Shown here in pieces: positions 1-6,578 of a DNA stretch of 37,217 bases. How positions within the stretch are numbered: position 1 is the first letter of the stretch; the number at the start of each line of letters is the position of its first letter. The DNA lies in the NCBI GenBank assembly GCA_012521345.1, contig JAAYMN010000024.1, forward strand, positions 1 to 37,217, given 5' to 3'. The translations under genes and the position numbers were made by a program. The notes beneath the pieces were generated by a model, which saw only the letters and a list, made by a program, of their open reading frames with translations, was not told the DNA's origin and ran no database searches. Source of the DNA: Bacillota bacterium. GTDB lineage: Bacteria; Bacillota; Dethiobacteria; Dethiobacterales; Dethiobacteraceae.

Positions 1-119
1 CTAAACGGCGGCAGCAGGGCAATGGCATTTTTTACTGTTACAAAAGTGAAACCCCAGACGGCAGCCACCAGCAACAGGGAAAAATCAGCCAATAAAAGCA
101 GGTATTTTCTCTTTTCCAA
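1..119 (-). CDS. EamA/DMT-family permease, N-terminal fragment
   Basis: This is the first 39 codons of a gene that runs off the left edge of the window on the minus strand. The start is a TTG at 119, preceded by AAGGAG eight bases upstream. The peptide begins with a short basic stretch, then a hydrophobic helix and the phrase WGFTFVTVKNA, which is typical of the first transmembrane helix of EamA (RhaT/drug-metabolite) transporters. Such proteins usually have ten helices and export metabolites or amino acids. Only one helix is visible, so the family call rests on that motif and no substrate can be proposed. It is divergent from the LysM gene at 306. Confidence 0.55.
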   Translation of the reverse strand, partial: MEKRKYLLLLADFSLLLVAAVWGFTFVTVKNAIALLPPF

Positions 120-263
120 CGTCCTAACTCCTTGTCTTGATACGATGCTAGCTGCTCCAATGATTTTAGCATGAATAACATGCCGGAGGAACATAAATGT
201 GGAAATTGCAAGTCCGCTGCGCAGGTGTGGAGCCGGCAGCCTGTGCACCTTTACCCTGTTTTG

Positions 264-272
264 CATATAGTA
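264..272 (+). promoter_or_regulatory. Sporulation sigma (K/E-like) -10 element before the LysM gene
   Basis: The bases CATATAGTA match the CATANNNTA -10 consensus of mother-cell sigma factor K. They lie about 34 bases before the start codon of a LysM gene, a domain common in spore-coat proteins. An AC dinucleotide lies 15 bases upstream of the element, slightly closer than the usual 16-17. No convincing sigma-A promoter was found in this gap. The assignment is inference from a short motif. Confidence 0.35.
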
Positions 273-305
273 TAGCAGTGAGTGTTCATGAAGGAGGTGA
301 TATCC

Positions 306-887
306 TTGCCTGCAAGCAAGCATGACAGAGGTGCCCTGGTTGCCGTTTCCCAAAGCCAGATTCCGCCTCCCCCCCAAAAGTGCAGCGGCTTCCTTTACAC
401 TGTTCAAAGAGGGGATTCCCTTTTTGAGATTGGCAGGCGTTTTGGCGTCACGGTCGCCCAGCTGCAGGCCGCCAACCCGCAGATTAAAAACCCCAACGTG
501 ATTTTCATCGGTCAGGTTATCTGCATCCCCAAGCCGTCTGCTCAGCCCAAGCCCCATGTCTTCCGGGTGCTTTCGCTGCAAATCCTTTCCGAAACCGGCG
601 AACCTCTTCCCGTTGTTGACAACGCGGTTCAGCTGCCTGCCCGTGTGATCGTCAGGGCTACCTTTACGCATGTGGTGCAAAGGGCCTTCTTTTTCCTGGA
701 GCCAACGGGAACGGAGGCCTGCGAAAATGCCTCTTTAATCGGCATCGACTGTCCCTCGGCAACCCAGCCGGTGGCAGAAATTATCTGGGATGTTCCCGCC
801 GGCACCTTGGGCCGGGTTTTCGTTGTCGGCTGCCGCAACAGCGTCTGTGCCAAATCGGATGAAATTCTGGTTGTCCGCAGTGAATAA
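306..887 (+). CDS. LysM domain protein, possibly spore-associated
   Basis: A 193-residue protein with one LysM domain at about residues 30-75 (YTVQRGDSLFEIGRRFGV and the closing IFIGQVICIP). LysM binds N-acetylglucosamine polymers such as peptidoglycan. The remaining 110 residues are a beta-rich region I do not recognise, containing several cysteines. I place the start at TTG 306, because a near-perfect ribosome binding site (AAGGAGGTGAT, 291-301) lies directly before it; the in-frame GTG at 282 and ATG at 288 would put that site inside the gene. No signal peptide is visible, which fits a cytoplasmically made spore-coat protein. A sporulation-like -10 element at 264 and a terminator at 923 frame it as a single-gene unit. 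Confidence 0.75.
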   Translation: MPASKHDRGALVAVSQSQIPPPPQKCSGFLYTVQRGDSLFEIGRRFGVTVAQLQAANPQIKNPNVIFIGQVICIPKPSAQPKPHVFRVLSLQILSETGEPLPVVDNAVQLPARVIVRATFTHVVQRAFFFLEPTGTEACENASLIGIDCPSATQPVAEIIWDVPAGTLGRVFVVGCRNSVCAKSDEILVVRSE

Positions 888-922
888 AGGCAGCAAGTGA
901 GAATAACAGTCCTGCATAAATA

Positions 923-951
923 AACATGGTGGGTCCACCATGTTATTTTTT
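923..951 (+). terminator. Rho-independent terminator after the LysM gene
   Basis: The 9-bp stem AACATGGTG / CACCATGTT has a GGTC loop and is followed by ATTTTTT. It ends the plus-strand LysM transcript. The stem overlaps the stop codon of the convergent flavoprotein gene by two bases. Confidence 0.8.
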
Positions 952-1518
952 GCCTGCCGCAGCCATCTCTGCGATGCCTGCTTCAATGGCCGCCAGTTTA
1001 TATGGTCTTGACTTGCGTGTGACGGCAAACAAGTCAAAAATGTCGGCACCCAGGTGTTGAAGCATTCTTTCCAGTTCGACAAGGCAACTGACGGTGCCGC
1101 GCCCCGAACCACCTGCCGCAGCCACGGCCACAGCCGGTTTGGCATGCAGGATGCTATGCTTGCCCGGCAAGTGCTCTTTGAAGGCCTCACAGCGCCGCAG
1201 CCGCTCAAAAAAGGACGCCGTCGCTTCGCTTAACCCGCCCCAGTAGACAGGAGTGACAATAACTATACCGTCCGCCTCCTGCAATTCCCGGTGCAGTTTT
1301 TGAAAATCATCCTCGATCCCGGTGCAGACATGCTCATCCCGGCAAGTCCCCCAGCCGTTGCCGCAGGCCAGGCAGCGCCCCACTTTAACGGCATTAAGGT
1401 TTATCCATACTGTTTCCGCGCCAGCTTTTTTCGCCCCGGCTTCCGCCGCACGGCAACAGGCTGCCGTCAAGCCGTCCGCATTGGGGCTGCCGCTGAAAAG
1501 ATAAATTTTCATGTCCAT
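943..1518 (-). CDS. NADPH-dependent FMN reductase / flavodoxin-fold protein
   Basis: About 190 residues with the flavodoxin-like fold of NADPH-dependent FMN reductases: an N-terminal beta strand followed by SGSPNADGLT (phosphate-binding loop for FMN), then VIVTPVYWGGL in the middle, the usual FMN ring-binding strand. Between them is a cysteine cluster (CLACGNGWGTC...C) at about residues 49-65, resembling the CxxC region of iron-sulfur flavoprotein relatives and suggesting a redox-active or metal-binding site. Two starts are possible, ATG 1518 and ATG 1512, both served by the GGAAGCGGGGG stretch just upstream. It probably donates electrons to an unidentified acceptor; neighbours give no clear hint. 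Confidence 0.75.
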   Translation of the reverse strand: MDMKIYLFSGSPNADGLTAACCRAAEAGAKKAGAETVWINLNAVKVGRCLACGNGWGTCRDEHVCTGIEDDFQKLHRELQEADGIVIVTPVYWGGLSEATASFFERLRRCEAFKEHLPGKHSILHAKPAVAVAAAGGSGRGTVSCLVELERMLQHLGADIFDLFAVTRKSRPYKLAAIEAGIAEMAAAGKK

Positions 1519-1610
1519 CCCCCGCTTCCAGAAATTGTACTAAGCCCTCAGTCCCGCCTTTTGCTGGCGGAAAAATTCCCCGGCACAATCTCTGCAGCCG
1601 ACTAGTTGAA

Positions 1611-2972
1611 TTAACTGTTATCCTGTTCTTGTTTTTTTACCGGAATCGTAAAAGTAAAAGTTGTTCCCTTGTCTTTCTCGCTTTCTACCCAAATACGGCC
1701 ATGGTGCGCCTGAATAATTTCCCTGGCAATGGTAAGCCCCAGGCCGCTTTTGCGCCCCGGTTTCCCATCCTCCGCTTTTCGGGCATACTTGGCAAAAAGC
1801 AACTCCTGCTCTGCCTTATCTATCCCCGTCCCGGTATCACTGACGGATACCAGCACTTGCCCGTCTTCCACGCGGGCAAAAATCACAACCTGTCCGCCGC
1901 TGGGGGTGAAACGCAGGGCATTGCCTATAAGATTTGTTAGAACCCAAAGCACCTTGTGGGCGTCTGCTTCTATCGGCGGCAGATCGGGGGGAATATCCTG
2001 CAAGAGGCGGATTGCTTTGGCTTCAGCCTGGGACATAAGTGTCTGGACTGCAGTATCCACCAACTCCCGGATAGAAATATCCTCCAAATCAATCTTCAGT
2101 TCCGCCACCGCCTTGGGCCTTCTGTCCGCCGCCTGCGCCGACCGGTCCGCCTGTACGGCACCGCCCGCCGCATCTTCCCTTTCTGCAGCAAGCCGGCTGT
2201 ATTTGTAAAAACGCTCATAATCGCGCAGCAGTTTATTTAACAGGCCAAATTCTTTGTTTACTTCATCAAATTCTTCGCTGGACGCTACAGCATCGACTTC
2301 CGGGGCATCGCCAAGCCGCACCTGCCGCATACGCTTGGCCAACAGGCGCAATGGCCGGAAAAGAGAATAGATAAAACTTACTTCCAGAAAGACGGCAAGA
2401 AGGCAGGTTAGCACAGCAACAAAGCCAACAAAAAAAATGGCTGTCTGCAGGGCATTTTTCTGGCCGGCGGCCAGCTCTTGCAGTTTCTGCCAGTTCAGGT
2501 TCTGCAGTTGCCGCAGGTCATCAGCCAGAGACTGGTAAAGCGGAAAAGATTCCCCGGAATAACGGCCGCCCGGGTCAATGCCCGCTTCCGCATCCGTTTT
2601 CATGCCGGAAAAAGACTTGAGATAGAGGGCCAGTTTTGCCTCCACATCAGCCAGCAGGTTTTCGCCCTCCGAGTAGATGCCGTTCTCGTGAAAAGTCTGC
2701 AAGGCGGCAGTAAATTCAGCTTCATTGGCGGTAAAAATATTTTCCGCCTGCCCTTCATAACCAAGCAAAAACAAAAGCTGTGCGCTGTCCAGTCTCTCCA
2801 GGGAATTTCTCATTCTCTCAATTTCGCTCAGGTGCAGCTGCAGCTGCATGACGTCAGAATCGGCGGCAGACTGCAGTTGCAGGATACGGTAAACCGCAAG
2901 GCCACCGGCCAGAAAGACTGCAGCAATCAGCAGTATACACCCCGCAATAGTTCTTTTGCGTAAACTTTTCAT
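1611..2972 (-). CDS. Membrane HAMP-HATPase sensor protein lacking a recognisable H-box
   Basis: A 453-residue sensor-kinase-like protein. Helix 1 is at residues 9-29, followed by an extracytoplasmic helical sensor region to about 175, helix 2 at 176-200 and a HAMP linker at 201-255. The C-terminal ATPase domain (about 295-445) has intact N (NLIGNALRFTPSGG, 347-360), G1 (DTGTGI) and G2 (GLGL) boxes. Between HAMP and ATPase, where the dimerisation domain with HE(L/I)RxP should sit, there is only an alanine- and charge-rich stretch (256-295) with no histidine motif. It may not autophosphorylate normally. No response regulator is adjacent. It lies 112 bases downstream of the symporter gene and may share its transcript. 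Confidence 0.75.
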   Translation of the reverse strand: MKSLRKRTIAGCILLIAAVFLAGGLAVYRILQLQSAADSDVMQLQLHLSEIERMRNSLERLDSAQLLFLLGYEGQAENIFTANEAEFTAALQTFHENGIYSEGENLLADVEAKLALYLKSFSGMKTDAEAGIDPGGRYSGESFPLYQSLADDLRQLQNLNWQKLQELAAGQKNALQTAIFFVGFVAVLTCLLAVFLEVSFIYSLFRPLRLLAKRMRQVRLGDAPEVDAVASSEEFDEVNKEFGLLNKLLRDYERFYKYSRLAAEREDAAGGAVQADRSAQAADRRPKAVAELKIDLEDISIRELVDTAVQTLMSQAEAKAIRLLQDIPPDLPPIEADAHKVLWVLTNLIGNALRFTPSGGQVVIFARVEDGQVLVSVSDTGTGIDKAEQELLFAKYARKAEDGKPGRKSGLGLTIAREIIQAHHGRIWVESEKDKGTTFTFTIPVKKQEQDNS

Positions 2973-3084
2973 TCCTCTCCCCCCGAGCGGCCAGACCTAC
3001 AGCACAAATACTTGCCCTTCTTAATTAAGTCTGGCGGAAAAGCAACAGAAACGAAAACAGCAACTTTCCTTTCCGGAAAAAATA

Positions 3085-4428
3085 CTATTCCCCGCTGACA
3101 GCTTCTTGCCGCTGAATCCGGGCAAGCTGTTCATCAGTCAGGTTGTAAAAGAGAAAAATAAGCACTGAGAAAAGCGCCAGGAATGCCGGAATCAATGTGG
3201 TTAAGGAACTGATAGCATTAATGACGGCCATCGTCGGTTCTTTGTTGGCTTCATATCCTACCAGGGCAAGGCTATAGCCGGCAAGCCCGCCGGCCAAGGC
3301 GATGGAAATTTTAACCGGGATGGAATTCATGGACATAATAATGCCTTTTGCACTTTTCCCGGTCTTCCATTCGGCAAAATCGGAAACGTCGGAAAAAAGC
3401 ACGCTGGATATATTCTGGACAACACTGTTGCCGACTGAGAACAAGGCGCTGAAAAGAATAAAGACGGAAGTTTGACCGGCAAAACGCCAGGCAGCCAGCA
3501 TAGACACGCAAGAGATGCCCATGCCGATAGCCCATGTTGCTTTCTTGCTGAAGGACCGGGCCAAAGGCTGGCCCAGCAGGGAGCCAAGCAATGCCCCCGT
3601 GCTCAGGCAGATATAAAAATAAGTTGTTCCCAACATGTCCCGGGCAACGTACTTGAAGTAGTACACTGCAAAACTGAAGACAATGGTATAGGCGGTATTG
3701 CGGCTTATTTCTGCCAGAACAAGGACAACCAGCGGTCTGTCACGAAAAAATTGCCCCGCCATCTCCCGGATAGTGACAACATGCCGTTTCTCCCCGGCTG
3801 CCGCCTCCGTATTAAAACCCCTGACTGCATAGGCCATCAGCCAAAAACCGGCAATTTGCAGTACGGCAAAAATAGATATTGTCAGCAGGAATCCCCTGGC
3901 TTCGCTGCCACCCCCCAGGGCTATAATCAGCGGCATGGTAATGAGGCCAAAAAGTATTTGCGCGGCAGACATAACCTGCACTCTGCGGCAGGAAAGACGG
4001 ACACGGTCCACGGTTGTGGTGGCAATAACAGGGTAGAGGGCCAGCTGAGATACCTCCGACAGGTTGGTAAACATATGGGCCAAAACGTACATGCAGCCCA
4101 TAAACACAGGTTTAATGCCGGGCGGCAAAGCAAGGTTGGTAAACATCAGGATGGCAAAACATGCTGCTATGGGGGGCGCAACAAGCAGCCAGGACCTGTA
4201 TTTACCCCAGCGTAAACTTATTTTTTCCACAATCCCCCCGCTGACAACCACGGAAATGGTATCAGCAATGCGAACCACCAGTAAAAGCGAACCGACAACC
4301 GCAGCTCCGATTCCAACTACATCTGTCAAAAAATAGACATAATAGCTGGAAATGAGGCTCATCATTAAAACGAATCCTATTGTGCCGAAAGCAAATGCAT
4401 TGATAACGCTTTCTTTCAGCCTGGCCAT
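3085..4428 (-). CDS. GPH-family (MFS_2) sugar:cation symporter
   Basis: A 447-residue, roughly twelve-helix transporter of the glycoside-pentoside-hexuronide:cation symporter family (MelB type). Family signs are YYVYFLTDVVGI after helix 1, RIADTISVVVSG (the RxxDxxxDP-like cation-site region, with the usual second acidic residue replaced) and RWGKYRSWLL in the first cytoplasmic loop. Uptake of a sugar, glycoside or similar solute with Na+ or H+ is expected, but the substrate cannot be told. I start at ATG 4428 because GGGGAGGAA lies just upstream; a longer frame to 4488 has no ribosome binding site. The histidine-kinase-like gene follows downstream on the same strand. Confidence 0.75.
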   Translation of the reverse strand: MARLKESVINAFAFGTIGFVLMMSLISSYYVYFLTDVVGIGAAVVGSLLLVVRIADTISVVVSGGIVEKISLRWGKYRSWLLVAPPIAACFAILMFTNLALPPGIKPVFMGCMYVLAHMFTNLSEVSQLALYPVIATTTVDRVRLSCRRVQVMSAAQILFGLITMPLIIALGGGSEARGFLLTISIFAVLQIAGFWLMAYAVRGFNTEAAAGEKRHVVTIREMAGQFFRDRPLVVLVLAEISRNTAYTIVFSFAVYYFKYVARDMLGTTYFYICLSTGALLGSLLGQPLARSFSKKATWAIGMGISCVSMLAAWRFAGQTSVFILFSALFSVGNSVVQNISSVLFSDVSDFAEWKTGKSAKGIIMSMNSIPVKISIALAGGLAGYSLALVGYEANKEPTMAVINAISSLTTLIPAFLALFSVLIFLFYNLTDEQLARIQRQEAVSGE

Positions 4429-4595
4429 TATTCTTCCTCCCCGTCTGCTGCGGCATTTGCCGGTACTTTCGCTGCGATCCTGCTGCAAGCTTAACCTGCT
4501 GCGGCTATTTATTCTGAAAGTACTATCAGCGTTACTTTATTTGCTTCTATATATTCGTGCCTCCCCTGCCTCATTTCCTCCCGTCAGGCAAAAAA

Positions 4596-4619
4596 TTATT
4601 ATTGCCCCAGTAATAATAA
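4596..4619. repeat. AT-rich inverted repeat between divergent genes
   Basis: Arms TTATTATT and AATAATAA (8 bp, perfect) flank GCCCCAGT. It lies between the symporter gene, transcribed left, and the tRNA promoter, transcribed right, where an operator could sit. Nothing further supports a role. The rest of 4429-4645 shows no gene I can support. Confidence 0.35.
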
Positions 4620-4645
4620 CGGTGCTGCTGCCAATTTCTTCGCCC

Positions 4646-4674
4646 TTGATTTTTACAGTTGATTGCGTTACAAT
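4646..4674 (+). promoter_or_regulatory. Sigma-A promoter of the tRNA-Ala/tRNA-Val unit
   Basis: TTGATT, a 17-base spacer and TACAAT end 13 bases before the first tRNA base, an ideal layout for a stable-RNA promoter. Confidence 0.7.
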
Positions 4675-4687
4675 GTTTAATGCACAA

Positions 4688-4763
4688 GGGCGTGTAGCTC
4701 AGCTGGGAGAGCGCTTGGTTCGCATTCAAGAGGCCAGGGGTTCAAGTCCCCTCACGTCCACCA
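4688..4763 (+). tRNA. tRNA-Ala (anticodon CGC)
   Basis: A full cloverleaf folds by eye. The acceptor stem GGGCGTG pairs with CACGTCC, followed by A and an encoded CCA; D stem GCTC/GAGC; anticodon stem CTTGG/TCAAG with loop TTCGCAT, giving anticodon CGC; T stem AGGGG/CCCCT with TTCAAGT loop. The acceptor has the G3:U70 wobble pair, the classic alanine identity element, which agrees with the anticodon. It reads GCG codons. Confidence 0.93.
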
Positions 4764-4769
4764 TAACAC

Positions 4770-4844
4770 GGGGCTATAGCTCAGGGGGAGAGCGCCTGAC
4801 TCACATTCAGGAGGCCACTGGTTCGATCCCAGTTAGCCCCACCA
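4770..4844 (+). tRNA. tRNA-Val (anticodon CAC)
   Basis: Acceptor GGGGCTA pairs with TAGCCCC, then A and an encoded CCA. D stem is GCTC/GAGC with a short loop. Anticodon stem CCTGA/TCAGG carries loop CTCACAT, anticodon CAC, reading GTG. T stem is ACTGG/CCAGT. It follows the alanine tRNA by six bases, so both come from one transcript. Confidence 0.93.
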
Positions 4845-4883
4845 TGAAAAAACACCGATTTGATCGGTATTTATAGATTTAAA

Positions 4884-4909
4884 GAGGCCCGATGAGGGCC
4901 TCATCTTTT
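4884..4909 (+). terminator. Terminator of the tRNA-Ala/tRNA-Val transcript
   Basis: GAGGCCC and GGGCCTC form a 7-bp stem around GATGA, followed by ATCTTTT. It sits 39 bases after the valine tRNA. Confidence 0.7.
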
Positions 4910-5135
4910 CCGGTACTTAGTAGTTTATGCAATCGTGCGCAAATTCGATAAGACGGCCGTTTTGCTAGGCAAAGCCAAGCTCCCGCAGTTGGCCTGCATA
5001 AACGTTTTCAACTAGGAAATGGTGTCGAGCGATTTCAATGTTGACCTGGATGTCCCAGGGTACTTTACCCTGGTCAGCAGACACAAGGGAGACAGGGCTT
5101 ACAAAGAAGTACAACGCTTGACTGATAAAATATGA
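4896..5135 (+). pseudogene. Decayed reading frame with an internal TAG
   Basis: This fills most of the gap between the valine and glutamine tRNAs. One frame is open from 4896 to 5012, broken by TAG at 5013, then open again to TGA at 5133. The translated text looks protein-like rather than random (VYAIVRKFDKTAVLLGKAK before the stop; DLDVPGYFTLVSRHKGDRAY after it). There is no start codon with a ribosome binding site, and the frame overlaps the terminator. I do not recognise the family. It is most likely a relic of a longer gene. Readthrough of TAG is conceivable but nothing supports it. Confidence 0.35.
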
Positions 5136-5170
5136 GGTTCGCTATTGCATGAATTGGTCAATAGTGATAG

Positions 5171-5176
5171 TATAAT
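5171..5176 (+). promoter_or_regulatory. -10 element before tRNA-Gln
   Basis: A perfect TATAAT lies 20 bases before the tRNA. No good -35 sits at 17 bases (the nearest candidates, TTGCAT and TTGGTC, are spaced 20 and 11), so only the -10 is called. Confidence 0.5.
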
Positions 5177-5196
5177 ACAGAAAGGTATCGACTTAC

Positions 5197-5271
5197 TGGG
5201 GCGTTGCCAAGCGGTAAGGCACGGGACTCTGACTCCCGCAATCGCAGGTTCGAATCCTGCCGCCCCAGCCA
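5197..5271 (+). tRNA. tRNA-Gln (anticodon CTG)
   Basis: Acceptor TGGGGCG pairs with CGCCCCA, then discriminator G and an encoded CCA. The first pair is the weak U1:A72 usual for glutamine tRNAs. Anticodon stem CGGGA/TCCCG has loop CTCTGAC, anticodon CTG, reading CAG. T stem is GCAGG/CCTGC. A terminator follows at 5283. Confidence 0.94.
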
Positions 5272-5282
5272 CAAGAAATAGT

Positions 5283-5312
5283 GCCCGGTCAAATGACCGG
5301 GCTGCTTTATTT
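5283..5312 (+). terminator. Terminator after tRNA-Gln
   Basis: GCCCGGTC and GACCGGGC form an 8-bp stem with an AAAT loop, followed by TGCTTTATTT. Confidence 0.8.
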
Positions 5313-5428
5313 GCACACCCACCACAATATAGAGCGGCGGCCTTCTGATTGAAGTGTGTGAAACCGTGTGAAGCCGTGGTGGAATAAACTTTGATTTTAC
5401 GGTACATAACAGGGAAAGGGGTGGGCGC

Positions 5429-5827
5429 ATGCACAAGAGAATCCAGCTTCAAACTACAAAGCTGCAGCAGTTTATCAACATAACCGCCAAGGTTGCCGGT
5501 ATCGTCAAAAACAGCAATGTCCGGGACGGTATTGCGGTTATTTATGTGCCACATACTACGGCCGGGGTTACCATAAACGAAAATGCCGACCCGGATGTGG
5601 TGCGGGACATGCTTTCCTCACTGGACAAGACGTATCCCGTACATGGAGAATACTTCCACCTTGAAGGAAATTCCCACGCGCATCTCAAGGCATCTCTGAT
5701 GGGATCTTCCTGTACTGTGATAATCCGGGACGGCAGCCTTCTGCTGGGCACCTGGCAGGGGATCTACTTTTGTGAATTTGACGGCCCCAGGAACAGGGAG
5801 TTTTTCGTGAAGATTCTTGCAGGCTGA
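5429..5827 (+). CDS. YjbQ/UPF0047 family protein
   Basis: A 132-residue protein of the UPF0047 (YjbQ) family, the usual family length. It carries the conserved blocks HTTAGVTINENADPDVVRD (about residues 43-61), GNSHAHLKASLMG (about 79-91) and GTWQGIYFCEFDGPR (about 108-122). The conserved histidines in the first two blocks suggest a metal site. Family members are often annotated as secondary thiamine-phosphate synthase, from suppression of a thiE defect; the physiological role remains uncertain. ATG 5429 is preceded by GAAAGGGGTG. It stands alone between tRNA-Gln and the rubrerythrin-like gene. Confidence 0.88.
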   Translation: MHKRIQLQTTKLQQFINITAKVAGIVKNSNVRDGIAVIYVPHTTAGVTINENADPDVVRDMLSSLDKTYPVHGEYFHLEGNSHAHLKASLMGSSCTVIIRDGSLLLGTWQGIYFCEFDGPRNREFFVKILAG

Positions 5828-5917
5828 TTTGACTTGCAGCAGTATTAACCATCTCCTGACAAGATGCTTATACCACAATTGTACCTTCATTTTATAGGCA
5901 GAAATTGTAAATAAACA

Positions 5918-5945
5918 TTGTTAAATATTTAAGGAGTGCTATAAT
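5918..5945 (+). promoter_or_regulatory. Sigma-A promoter of the rubrerythrin-like gene
   Basis: TTGTTA, a 16-base spacer and a perfect TATAAT lie about 60 bases before the start codon at 6007. Confidence 0.65.
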
Positions 5946-6006
5946 AATTTTAGATGATGTTGAAATGCTTGTGGCACTAAATCTTTAATATTAAGGAGGT
6001 AGAAAG

Positions 6007-6321
6007 ATGCCTGAATTTGGACATGCGTTTTCCGGTCTGAAGAAAGAGCGCAAGCTTACACACGGGGAACTGGTGCGTGCCATCAGGTTTATGATTGCCG
6101 CAGAATACGAGGCTATTCAGCTTTATATGCAACTGGCCGATTCTATTGACAATGAATTGGCAATTGAAGTTTTGAAGGATATCGCAGATGAAGAAAGAGT
6201 TCATGCCGGTGAATTTTTAAGACTGCTTAAAGAACTTGAACCGGAAGAAGAAAAATTCTACGCTGAAGGCGCCGAAGAAGTAGAAGAAGAAATAGAAAAG
6301 CTGAAAAAGCAGAAAATCTAA
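6007..6321 (+). CDS. Small rubrerythrin-like (ferritin-fold) protein
   Basis: A 104-residue, highly charged helical protein. It has one half of a ferritin-type di-iron site: Glu33/Glu35 in AAEYEAIQLY and the E-x-x-H motif at Glu63-His66 in DEERVHAGEF. A full four-helix di-iron centre needs two such halves, so it should act as a dimer, like the short demi-rubrerythrin and encapsulin-associated ferritin-like proteins. The C-terminus is acidic, then lysine-rich. There is no rubredoxin domain. A role in peroxide or iron handling is inferred from the fold. ATG 6007 follows AAGGAGG; promoter and terminator make it monocistronic. No encapsulin gene is nearby. Confidence 0.8.
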   Translation: MPEFGHAFSGLKKERKLTHGELVRAIRFMIAAEYEAIQLYMQLADSIDNELAIEVLKDIADEERVHAGEFLRLLKELEPEEEKFYAEGAEEVEEEIEKLKKQKI

Positions 6322-6429
6322 ATTAAAACAAAGCATCTTACCGTTTGCGGAAGCTGCAGAAAAGACAAAAAGGGCGCACCGGACAAGCTTTCGGACATAA
6401 TAAACGCCCCTCCACCATGTGACAAAGGC

Positions 6430-6460
6430 CCACGGGCTTTGCCGGCCCGTGGTTTTGTTT
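6430..6460 (+). terminator. Terminator after the rubrerythrin-like gene
   Basis: CCACGGGC and GCCCGTGG pair (8 bp) around TTTGCCG, followed by TTTTGTTTT. Confidence 0.8.
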
Positions 6461-6537
6461 TGTGTCATATACCGGCACGGCCTTTAAGAAAAATATTTTG
6501 AAACCGACAGTTTACAGCAAAATTCTCAGCAGCTATT

Positions 6538-6546
6538 TGTTATGAT
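6538..6546 (+). promoter_or_regulatory. Extended -10 promoter before the PAS histidine kinase
   Basis: TGT followed directly by TATGAT gives a TGn-extended -10. No good -35 hexamer is present at 17 bases. It is 33 bases before the start codon. Confidence 0.45.
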
Positions 6547-6578
6547 ATCTTTGGTCGAATGATTATGTGGGGGGAAGG

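Noticed and set aside
197-325. 42-codon frame before the LysM gene with a GGAGGAA site
   Set aside because: It overlaps the LysM start by 20 bases in a different frame and reads like non-coding sequence. A translated leader is possible but unsupported.
4501-4569. Short minus-strand frame (about 21 codons) before the symporter gene
   Set aside because: The GGAGG is only two bases before the ATG, and the peptide shows no pattern of a leader peptide.
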